Part shown: positions 9,395-19,100 of the stretch, one piece after another
Layout: every line of letters begins with the position of its first letter
How positions within the stretch are numbered: position 1 is the stretch's first letter
Assembly (NCBI GenBank): GCA_022925895.1
Contig: JAKSYS010000490.1
Coordinates: 1 to 48,771 of the forward strand
DNA from: Fragilaria crotonensis
Lineage: Eukaryota; Bacillariophyta; Fragilariophyceae; Fragilariales; Fragilariaceae
Length of the DNA: 48,771 nucleotides
Reading direction: 5' to 3'
Position numbers and translations under genes: made by a program
Notes under the pieces: model-generated
What the model was told of the DNA's origin: nothing
The model's database searches: none
What the model saw: only the letters and a program-made list of their open reading frames with translations

Positions 9395-11188
9395 CTAACC
9401 AAACCGAGCCAACGCGGCAGCAGCCATGAGCTCCCGCTTATGATTCTGCACGCACTCTGAACTGCAATAGGCGTAGCTCAAACGTTGGAGCATCTGGCTT
9501 CGTCTCTTATTTTTGCATACCTTCTGACAAAAATCGCAGACGTTCGTCGCAGAAGATGTCTTTGGTTGGAGGCGATCGCGAATTCTCTTGGCGTCGTCTT
9601 CTTGCTTCTGCCGCTCTTCTTCTTCTTTCCGCTGCCTTTCCGCTTCTTCGATTTGGACTGCTTCACGCTGACTCTTTTCCTTCTGTCGAGCCCTTTGACG
9701 CCTCTTTTTCTCAGCCGCCTTTTCTTTCTTTGCCTGAAGATCATCGGCAGTAAGCGGAGGTCCCACCTTGGCGCTGTCCCAGTTGCAATAGTCTTCACCT
9801 AAGGTTGCTCTTGCCATTCGAAAAGCATCCCTCACCTTCTCGTGAGATGCCAGGAAGTACGGGACTCGACCCCTCGCATCGAGAACGCAAGGATTCGCTC
9901 TCCCCTGTACCAACAGCGCAGTGACACATGCAGCGGACGTCATTGGATCAACGTTCTCCGAGGAAGCGGACGCATAGTGCAGTGCAGTCATGAAGTCTTC
10001 ACCTGCAGCTTGATCAACAGTGCAAGCAGCTTCGGTACCAAGAAGTTGAATGAGCTCAGGGAGGTTTGCGGTTGCTGCAAGCTCATGAAGTCGAGTCATG
10101 GCTATGATTATCTTTTCATCTTCATTGTCCGATCCTTCACGAGTCTCATGAAGTGGTTGCAGCGGTTGAGCAGATATTTCTGTTGCCAAAGTCGGCATTT
10201 CGTCAAAAACAGGTGGTTTCTGCACTATATGCACCCTCATCATGATCTCATACACCGCGACTGCAGCCTCAAAGGTTGGTCTTCCGACATCCAGAGGAAT
10301 CTTTCGAACTCTCCCGTCACCACGGCGTATTATATCGTCGTTGTCATCGTACAAATTCTTCATCATAGCTTTGGGGCATGAGAGTAGTATAAGCCCAGCA
10401 GATTGCACAAGAGCTTTGTTACGTTGTAGGAACGACTTGACATCCTGACGAAGTGCCTCTTCTCCAGCTCGTCGAAGTTGCGATCCAACGGACTTCGGTT
10501 TTCGTTTTCCATCTTGCGCACTTTGTGCCTTTCCCTGTCCCTTACGGATGGTATACCTTGATGACGTTGTATGCAGTAGACATTTCGGTCCGACGAAGAT
10601 ACCTACCGCAAGCCTCCCACTACTTAGTAGAAGAACAACAGTGGGTTTTCCAATTAGAGCTAAATCACACGAGAGTCGATGGTATGCTTCACACTGCACA
10701 ATCATACTCGACAGACGTTGCTCCTTTGACAGGAGCGCATTTGGAATTTCTATCGCATAATGATCTGGCTGCCCCAGTGGGAGAAGTGAATAAGGAGGCT
10801 TGTCCATACGTCGAACAGCATTTTCCTTTTCTTTCTCATTCAAGGTTTGGTTCTTAGCCTGCCTTGACGGTTGACTTTGATCTGTTTTCGCCAATGTCGG
10901 ATTCGAAGAAGAGACCGATGTAGTATCGGTTATTTGTGACTCTTCTTCGCTTTCAGATTCGTCATCCTCGGAAGCTCGTCCTTTGTTCCCGCCATCTTCA
11001 TCCGATGACGAATGGCGCACGTCTGCCTCTTCCTCGGCCTCTGAGGCCTGGTAGAAGCGTCGAAAATCATCCTCAACCGATGATTCAGCGTTCTTGACAG
11101 CATGCGCCAGATATGCCACGCATTTCTCAGAGTACAGAGCAATGGTCTCCGTATGGACAACGAGCGGCGGTGTTTCTTGTTGTTGCAT
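9395..11188 (-). CDS. Vms1/ANKZF1-type peptidyl-tRNA hydrolase
   Basis: In this family the enzyme releases nascent chains from tRNA on stalled 60S subunits during ribosome quality control. The single exon gives 597 residues. The VLRF1 release-factor-like fold covers about residues 180-330, with RLAVGIFVGPKCL and the loop GKAQSAQDG; Gln222 sits where the catalytic Gln of Vms1 is expected. GSQLRRAGEEALRQDV matches the conserved stretch after the loop. Ankyrin-like repeats follow (about 350-465), then a long basic coiled coil (about 485-545) and a C-terminal Cys-rich finger (CDFCQKVC...YAYCSSEC). I do not see the C2H2 finger usually found near the N-terminus; an acidic Ser/Glu tract (about 47-90) occupies that zone. 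It is transcribed away from the CoA-binding gene at 11752. Confidence 0.9.
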   Translation of the reverse strand: MQQQETPPLVVHTETIALYSEKCVAYLAHAVKNAESSVEDDFRRFYQASEAEEEADVRHSSSDEDGGNKGRASEDDESESEEESQITDTTSVSSSNPTLAKTDQSQPSRQAKNQTLNEKEKENAVRRMDKPPYSLLPLGQPDHYAIEIPNALLSKEQRLSSMIVQCEAYHRLSCDLALIGKPTVVLLLSSGRLAVGIFVGPKCLLHTTSSRYTIRKGQGKAQSAQDGKRKPKSVGSQLRRAGEEALRQDVKSFLQRNKALVQSAGLILLSCPKAMMKNLYDDNDDIIRRGDGRVRKIPLDVGRPTFEAAVAVYEIMMRVHIVQKPPVFDEMPTLATEISAQPLQPLHETREGSDNEDEKIIIAMTRLHELAATANLPELIQLLGTEAACTVDQAAGEDFMTALHYASASSENVDPMTSAACVTALLVQGRANPCVLDARGRVPYFLASHEKVRDAFRMARATLGEDYCNWDSAKVGPPLTADDLQAKKEKAAEKKRRQRARQKEKSQREAVQIEEAERQRKEEEERQKQEDDAKRIRDRLQPKTSSATNVCDFCQKVCKNKRRSQMLQRLSYAYCSSECVQNHKRELMAAAALARFG

Positions 11189-11751
11189 CTTGGTAGGGTC
11201 AGCAACTTGGTATATTTTTGGTTTTTAGTTTGTGATGGAGGACAGTATAAGTACTGTACAAATTACAGTACTTGTACCTTCTACTGAGTACTACGTATGA
11301 CTTCGTGATGATTTACCTCGTACTGGTACCAGTACTTTATGTATTACACGAAGTACAAGCAACTCCGAGTCCAAGGACAAATACTAGGGTACTCGAGTAG
11401 CTGGGAGCCCGTGGATAACCCCTAATCTAGCAGGCCATCTCCTACAGCAGTGTACGGGAGTACTGATTACTACCTACTACTGGTACTGAGATTCGTAGGT
11501 AAAGTTGATGCGTAATTAAATTTACATAATAATTTATGGAGTCGATTTCTTTAGAAAACTCGATCGGCTCGATTAGGGGACATAAACGGCCTCCCAAACC
11601 ATCGTTAGCGGAGGGTCCTACGAGGAATACATACCAAGAACGGTTCCCCATGTACAGTACTTGGTCCCAGTACAATAAGTATCAACATCAAATTTGTTCT
11701 GAAATCTCATTCGATCCACAACGCTAACGCAGCAACCACATTCGTGGGACA
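11189..11751. other. Shared 5' intergenic region between divergent genes
   Basis: These 563 bp separate the divergent Vms1-like and CoA-binding genes and so must hold both promoters. GTAC-rich palindromes occupy about 11250-11500. I see no convincing TATA box. Confidence 0.5.
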
Positions 11752-12337
11752 ATGACCTACCGGAACAACGACAGAGATCTTCGTGAAATCCTTCAAAACA
11801 CGAGAACAATTGCTTTGGTGGGAGCTTCCAATGTAAGTTGTGTCTATCGCAAGATGTGAACGAAATTCTCATCTTGCCTCGTTTTCGCTGTCCAGAAACC
11901 AAGTCGACCGTCCAACGAGGTGATGGAAATCCTGCTAAGCTATGGCTATGATGTCTTCCCCGTCAACCCTTTGCTTGTGGGAGAGAAAATATTTGGACGG
12001 GACGTGTATGCATCGTTGGCAGACCTTCCTAATCCAGTAGACATGGTTGAGGTGTTTCGGTACGACATCGCGATGCATTTGTTTCGTACACCTCTGAAAT
12101 CACTTAAGAGATGTTAGATCGGCTCGACTAATACGTTTAAACAGCAACTCTGCGTTTGCAGGAGGCGTTGTTGATGAGGCGATTGCTATTGGGGCGAAAT
12201 ACGTGTGGCTGCAGATTGGAGTGATTGACGTTGAAGCCGCCAACAGGGCCACATCCGCCGGATTGAAGGTAGCCATGAATGTATGCCCAGCAGAAGAATT
12301 GCCCAGACTCAATATTTGCGGTCCCGCGCCTCGATGA
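11752..12337 (+). CDS. CoA-binding domain protein (YccU-like Rossmann fold), paralogue 1
   Basis: It is a small single-domain protein of about 145 residues resembling the CoA-binding Rossmann domain of succinyl-CoA ligase alpha. Exons are 11752-11832, 11896-12059 and 12145-12337. The introns (gtaagt...ccag and gtacga...acag) give a continuous frame. Signatures are RTIALVGAS near residue 20, then [13 protein letters not shown] across intron 2, [20 protein letters not shown] and a final [10 protein letters not shown] stop codon lies 24 bp upstream in frame, so no targeting extension exists. The cellular function of such proteins is not established. The same architecture appears at 39063-39723. 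Its stop is 47 bp from that of the convergent PP2C gene. Confidence 0.9.
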
Positions 12338-12384
12338 ATTTGACGACGACACAGCTTAAGCTACTGATTGCAGGAGACACACTT

Positions 12385-14788
12385 TTAGTCCACGTTATAA
12401 GACCCCTTTCTCGCTTTCATCTTTTGTAATCCAAGGGTGTTTTGCAGGGTCTCTCGGTCGAGCTTGAAACAAACAGTTGTGTGCAGGGCTAGAACAGTAG
12501 TAGAGTATTGCTTTTCATCAACCAAAACCTCTTCACCAAAATAGTCACCAGCCCTTAACGTTTCGACGTGCGGTCGACCGTCCTTCTGGACCAAATACTC
12601 TGCGATGCACAATGCAAGTGTCAAATGTTTAGAGAGTGACAAGGAAATTCGAACCCAAGCGGCCGAAGAAGACTTACCACAAGATCCCTTCTCAATGACA
12701 TACATGGCATCACCAGGAATTCCTTGTTCGATAATCATTTCACCTCTACCAAACGTGACCTCAACCATACTAGCCGCCAGATTGGTAATATCAATGGATT
12801 TGGTATTTTTGAAGATTTCCATACTTTTCAGAACCCTAATGAGATCTTGTCGCCCACTTTGTTGCGCGAGAACTTGACGAAAAGCGTATCGATGCAATGC
12901 CCAAAGGTTTCCATCAGTTTGTGCAATAATCGAGGCTGCGCGAGGAGCAGAATACATAAGTGCCAGTTCTCCAAAGCTTGGATGCGCATGCTTTTCGTGT
13001 GAACCTTCATAAACATGCACACAATTGCCTCCAGTACCATTCTTGTCCTCTTCGCCCTCAGAAAGGATCCGAACCTCAAATCGTCCGTTGTCAACAATGT
13101 AAAAACGATCGCCAATTGTGCCTTGCTTGATTACCCATGTCCCCTTCTTGACGCTGATTGGCTCCATAACACCAAAAATCATGTTGCGTTGATCATCAGT
13201 GATGTTCTGGAACATGACGGATGCACGAATGGCCTCAGCAATCCTCTCCTTCTCCTCAGGCGTCTTCTCTGTGTACAACTTGGACATGTCCAGTTCTTCT
13301 ATCCCTGATACGTCGAGTTCTGATTCAGAACCCATCATCTGAATCTTCATTTGCTGTATGGCTCTGGATTTCTCTTTGGAAGCAAAGGTTCGAACAGGTT
13401 TCAGCCCGTTGGACGGCACGAGCATGTCAACCGAGTCGTCACCGGGTTCTTCTTCCAAAATCCTAACTGGGGGAGCTTCGAACTTCGCCGACGAGTAGTC
13501 CAAAGACGTGCGTAAAGATGCCGAGACGAACGAGCCCGCTAGTGATTTGCTTTCGACGCTGTCAATGAAAATGCAAATCATGGTGATGTCGTCGGTTCGC
13601 AGTTCATATTGCAACCACAGTTCATAACTTTCAGCTACAACGGCACGGCAAGCAGCCAATGGGTCTGTAAACTTGGCACAGATATCAAGAACGCTCTGAT
13701 TAGTCAAAAATTCGAATACGCCGTCGCTCGCGAGCACTAGGATCTTGTCCTGCGGTGTGATCTCACGAGTTAGCATTTCAGGTTCAGCAAAAACACCGAG
13801 CTCTTCGGCAATAGCATCACCCAAAGAACGAGTAAAAGCGGTACCTGGGTACTCTCCATGGGGACTCCACACTCGTGGCGGATCGCCACCTTCGTCTAAT
13901 TCTTCGCCGAGCTCCAAGTCATCGGCATCGTCCTCCTCAGGAATAATCGGCTCCAACCCTTCTATTTGATCTAATGACAATACTCTGGCCCCTGTGGCCC
14001 GAATGCGTACACGTTCATCTCGTCGATAAGGCGTTTGATCCCGTGAGAGAGGAAATGCCTTAAGGTTGGAAGCGCCAGAATCATTGCCCTCGACAATCGA
14101 ACCAACGATCGCTCGACTGTCTCCAACGTTGCAAACAGTGATTCGGTTTCTTCGCCCATGCACGTACATGGAGATTGCAGTGGTACCAGATAAGGAGTCA
14201 TCAAATTCGCGGGCTTTGTGCATAGCACGATTACATTCGACGTGGGCCTTGAGACAAGCATTCTGAATCTGATCCTTAGTTAACTCGATTGGCTGGTTGT
14301 CCACGTGTCCGTTCGATCTTGCACTGAGCAACTTGGATTCTTTCGCCTTTGCCCTTTGGACGAATTTCTCGATGGTGTCAGGAAGATTGTCCCTTGCAAA
14401 GATTGCGCAGCGATCTCCATCCCGACCGTGACCGTCGTACACTCCGAGCAGCGCATCGGTTTTCTGACCGCAGAAGTTTCTGGAAATCGAAAATGCATCT
14501 TGATTGGCCTTGTGAGGATCTGCACAGAAAATTGAAAAAAGTGAGAAGCTAGAATAATTTGACCGGCATTCCTGTCTTTCAGAGATTCTTACCATCAGGA
14601 TAGTAGCCGCGTTGGCTCAGATAGGCGAAGCGTAGTTTGATGCCCCCAAGGGTGAGGGATTCTGTCTTCTCGATCGATTCTATTCGTGATTCGATCTCGG
14701 CATTACTCATAGGTGCATCGTTTGGGTTCAAATTGGCAAGAGAGGGTCCGCCGATGACATCGCGTGGTTTGGATTCGCAACAGCCCAT
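12385..14788 (-). CDS. PP2C phosphatase fused to two cyclic-nucleotide-binding domains, N-myristoylation site
   Basis: It is a Mg/Mn-dependent Ser/Thr phosphatase with a predicted cyclic-nucleotide control module, about 750 residues. Exons are 14593-14788, 12678-14519 and 12385-12599. The 78-bp second intron (12600-12677) is a multiple of three without stops, so a naive ORF reads through it. The N-terminus MGCCESK has Gly2 for myristoylation and Cys3/Cys4 for palmitoylation, predicting membrane attachment. PP2C motifs are YDGHGRDGD (about 93-101), NVGDSRAI (about 196) and LASDGVFEFL (about 328). cNBD1 has the phosphate-binding cassette FGELALMYSAPRAA (about 580), which looks functional. cNBD2 (FGEEVLVDEKQYSTT, about 699) lacks the Arg that holds the cyclic phosphate. 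Related plant proteins add a kinase domain after the cNBD; here the protein simply ends. Confidence 0.92.
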
Positions 14789-15209
14789 GGTTGATTATAC
14801 TCTGAAGTCCGACGTGCATGTATAATGCCAGTTTCGACGGTGCTGCAGTGCAGACGGGGAATTGACGTGACTGCAAGAAGCCAGGACATCTCGTATGCTC
14901 ATAGTATTTGCACTCAAGTTTTGAAATCTACAGTTGCACAGTACGAGTACCATGGTACCAGGTACTATGCATACTACAATGCTACATTGTACAAGGAGTA
15001 TCGTGCAGAATTGCAAGTTTTTTAACACCTCACAGAGCCGGCAGCGCTTCAAATGCCTGCAGAGAACCGGTAGTGTTTTGTAGGTCGTTTCAACTGCCTT
15101 TTTGGGTCATTGTAGGTTAAAACCAGTCTGGGGGGCGGCCATTGGCCGCGGTTGTTGCACGACGGTAGAGGAGGTCTGGTAAGATCTATACAGAGTACGG
15201 AGTACGATT

Positions 15210-15516
15210 GCAAAATTTGTACCACGTTATAAGCATTGGAATCTGGAATTCAAAATATATTTTCCAGTACTCTGGACATTGGACATGTAGTTTCTACTGC
15301 AAAATTTGTACCACGGAATCTGGAATTCAAAATACATTTTCCAGTATTTCTAGACAGATCGAACAAACTGGATATGGCATTAACGGAGTACTTGTACATA
15401 AAATTGTTGTCCGTTCTACACAACGATTCGTACCACGTTATACAATATACATTTCTGGACACAGTGTAAAAAAGTTTTCATGTAGATTTCTACTGCAAAA
15501 TTTGTACCATGCAGTT
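15210..15516. repeat. Three diverged direct repeats
   Basis: A block beginning gcaaaatttgtaccacg appears at about 15210 and 15299, and its opening returns at about 15496. The first two copies share gaatctggaattcaaaata followed by attttccagta. A third, partial copy resembles cgtaccacgttata...catttctgg at about 15429-15455. The copies are separated by variants of catgtag(a)tttctact. It is probably a decayed minisatellite or transposon end. Confidence 0.7.
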
Positions 15517-15638
15517 TTCTACCGCAAATGCTACGTCAGTACGTGGATTAAGATATAAATATAAACGATTACTTTTGAAAATACAGTACGACAATATCTG
15601 AGTTATTTTAGGTATATCCTACTATATTATAAATTAAT

Positions 15639-15668
15639 TGTGTGCGTGTGTGCGTGCGTGCGTGCGTC
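15639..15668. repeat. TG/CG microsatellite
   Basis: An alternating purine-pyrimidine tract of tg and cg steps runs for about 30 bp. Confidence 0.9.
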
Positions 15669-15881
15669 TGTTACGGAGTATGACCACTCTGGGGTACTGG
15701 ATCAAATGAATACTGTCTGAATTTTTTTACTGTGCGCAATACGCAGTACAGTGGTCTCACTACGGAGCTTCGCCAGGGTTGAGTACTGAAAGTAAACAGT
15801 AACCAAGAAGCTTCGCCAGTATTGGTGCTTGGCCTCCCCATGAACGCAAATTTTTTGATTCCAAAAGTCAACCCTTACTCA

Positions 15882-15944
15882 AATAACGTTTTATTAACGG
15901 TGGGTTTTTCGTTTTTTAAAAATAACGCTTTATTAACGGCAGGT
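15882..15944. repeat. Short direct repeat
   Basis: Two near-identical copies of aataacgttttattaacgg lie at about 15882 and 15920, separated by a T-rich spacer. They differ at a few positions. Confidence 0.75.
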
Positions 15945-16194
15945 TGCGTCGTGAAGTTGTATTATTGGTGGTCATTGCACAGTACTGTACGCTGGCTGTA
16001 CTGTAGTCCCTGTTACGACTCTACATTGTACTCCAGTACCTCATACACTCACTCACTATAAGATGTACTCCGAGTACTGTACAGTATGGTACTGTACGCT
16101 GTACTGTAGACTCCAGTACCTCATACACCTACAGTAATTGTACCGCTCACATAATTCCTTGCTTCCAATTCTTTCCAATCAGCATATAACCATT

Positions 16195-19100
16195 ATGTCA
16201 CACCCAAGTAAACATTCACTATCAACAAAGCCAGCTGCCATTGCAGCAAGGAAAAGGCGTGCCAAACTTCGCAACCTGTCCCAAGAAGAAGGTGGTGACC
16301 CTGTAGCTGCCACACAGATGGCCGCCATCACCACCAGGAACCGTGAGCAGAAGAGACAAACACGTCTGGAGCGCCTCCAGAGATCTCAAGAAGGTGACCC
16401 TGTTGCTGTCACACAGATGGCCGCCATCACCACTCAGCACCAAGAGCACATGAGACAAACACGTCTGGAGCGCCTCCAGAGATCTCAAGAAGGTGACCCT
16501 GTTGCTGCCACACAGATGGCTGCCATCACCACCAGGAACCAAGAGCAGATGAGACAAACACGTCTGGAGCGCCTCCAGAGATCTCAAGAAGGTGACCCTG
16601 TTGCTGCCACACAGATGGCTGCCATCACCACTCAGCACCAAGAGCACATGAGACAAACACGTCTGGAGCGCCTCCAGAGATCTCAAGAAGGTGACCCTGT
16701 TGCTGCCACACAGATGGCTGCCATCACCACCAGAACCAAGAGCACATGAGACAAACACGTCTGGAGCGCCTCCAGAGATCTCAAGAAGGTGACCCTGTTG
16801 CTGCCACACAGATGGCTGCCATCACCACTCAGCACCAAGAGCACATGAGACAAACACGTCTGGAGCGCCTCCAGAGATCTCAAGAAGGTGACCCTGTTGC
16901 TGCCACACAGATGGCTGCCATCACCACCAGGAACCAAGAGCACATGAGACAAACACGTCAGGAGCGCCTCCAGAGATCTCAAGAAGGTGACCCTGTTGCT
17001 GCCACACAGATGGCTGCCATCACCACTCAGCACCAAGAGCACATGAGACAAACACGCCAAAGTTGCCAACGCACCAATGGCGCAGCCTATTCATCTGCTC
17101 CTGCTCCAGCACGTCATGTCCTTGGCCCATGCACAGTTGAATGTCAGGGCTGCTCTGCACTGCATTTTCCAAATGAATCAAGGTCTGAAAGGGGCTACTT
17201 TTCATCTTGCTGTGCCAAGGGCAAGGTATCTCTCCTCCCTCTTGATCCCACACCAAATGTGTTGATGGATCTTTTTCATGCACATGAATTGTTCATGCCA
17301 CACATCCGTGCCTACAACTCTGCCTTGAGTTTTGCCTCAATAGGCGCTAATGTGGATGATGCTTTGATTGATAGGAGTTGTGGAATTTATACTTTTCGCA
17401 TTCATGGCTCAATGTACCACCGGTTAGGATCATTGCTCCCAGAACCTGGACAGCATCCTGCTTTTGCACAACTCTATTTCTATGACACTAACCATGAGGT
17501 GGACAATCGTTTACATCATTTGAATACCTTGGACAGGAATACTTTGGTTTTATTGCAGCAAATGATTCAGAATCAAAACCGGCTGTATGGATTATTCAAG
17601 CAAGCTCTTGATGAGGAAACCTTGGCCAGTAATACTGATGGTAATCATGATGTTGAATTGCCTGGCCACAATGTTGCAATGCATATCCTGGATCAACCTG
17701 AATTGGACAACAGACGGTACAATGCACCAAGTTCCAGTGAGGTAGCTGTGATTCTTCCTGACGAAGGTTCAGGTAACCGTGATATTCGAGTATTGCTTCG
17801 TGCTGGAGCAATTCAGTCAATCTCAGAGCTCCATCCCGACTATTCTCCACTGGCATATGTACTCCTTTTTCCAACAGGCTCCCCAAGAGGCTGGCATCCT
17901 GGCATGATGCAAACTGGTCCAAATGCTACGACTCCACATTTGACAAGATTAACTTGCCTCATGCATGCTGCATTTCGGCTTTTTGTACGACCTGCTGCTC
18001 AGTTCTCCAATCACCTTCACTTTGCAGGAAGCTGTTTCACCAATACATTGTGGACTGCTATGCCCAAGTGGAACAAGGCCGTCTTAATTTCATCCGTCTT
18101 AATCAACCAAGATTGCGTGCTGAACTTTATCAAGGCATTGCAGATGCTGTTGCTGGTGAGGATGTGACAAACACTCGACAGCTGGGGCGACGAATCATTC
18201 TGCCTTCATCTCACATTGGAAGTGCAAGAAACATGCACCAGCTTTGCCAGGATGCATTGGCAATTGTGCGAATGGGCAAGCCAGACCTCTTTATTACAAT
18301 GACAACCAATCCGCAGTGGCCAGAAGTTGTTGAAAACCTTCTTCCTGGCCAAACTGTAAATGACAGACCAGATTTGGTGGCACGAGTGTTCCATCTCAAA
18401 TTTACAGAGATGATGATTGACCTCCAGAAGCGGCAAGTGCTTGGAAGGGTTGTGGCTGCTATCTACACCATCAAATTTCAGAAGCGAGGATTGCCACATG
18501 CACATGTACTGGTCATTTTGGCAGAGAATGACAAACCGCGCACAGAATCTGACATTGACCATATTGTTTCAGCTGAGATCCCAGATGCATTGATAGATCC
18601 TGAACTTTTTGCAACTGTGAAGAGGTGTATGTTGCATGGGCCCTGTGGCACCAAAGTTTCCAATCGATGGCAAAATTTGAAGTGTTGTAATAGTTCTACA
18701 AAGCCAGCAGGTGAATGCAAGGACAAGTATCCCGGCCCTTTCAAGATGAGACAACACTCAATGATGATGGATTCCCTCAATATCATCGACGTGATGATGG
18801 AAGGACTGTAACTGTTCGAGGAGCTGAGTTGGACAACCGCTGGGTTGTGCCATATAATTGCCATCTTACCAAGAAGTATGATTGTCATATCAATGTTGAG
18901 GTGTGCAATTCAGTGCAGGCCGTCAAGTACCTCTACAAGTATGTATACAAGGGACACGACCGTGCTGCAGTCCAGATGGGGGAAGATGTTGATGAGATCA
19001 AGCTCTATCTTGATGGACGTTATGTCTCTGCATCAGAGGCATGCTGGCGCCTCTTCAGCCTTCGTCTACATTCAGAGAAGCCCAATGTGATGCGCCTAAT

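Larger units (their letters stand above)
14789..16194. other. Repeat-rich intergenic region
   Basis: No gene can be supported. It holds the PP2C promoter side, diverged direct repeats at 15210-15516, a TG/CG microsatellite at 15639-15668, a short duplicated motif at 15882-15944, and GTAC-rich DNA at about 15970-16130 just before the Helitron frame. Confidence 0.5.

Noticed and set aside
16297-17060. CRISPR-like array
   Set aside because: The repeats are 99-bp in-frame units without unique spacers in a eukaryotic transposon gene.
16222-17069. Long open frames on the - strand with repeated Cys/Gly/Ser units
   Set aside because: They are the antisense reading of the 99-bp Helitron repeat.
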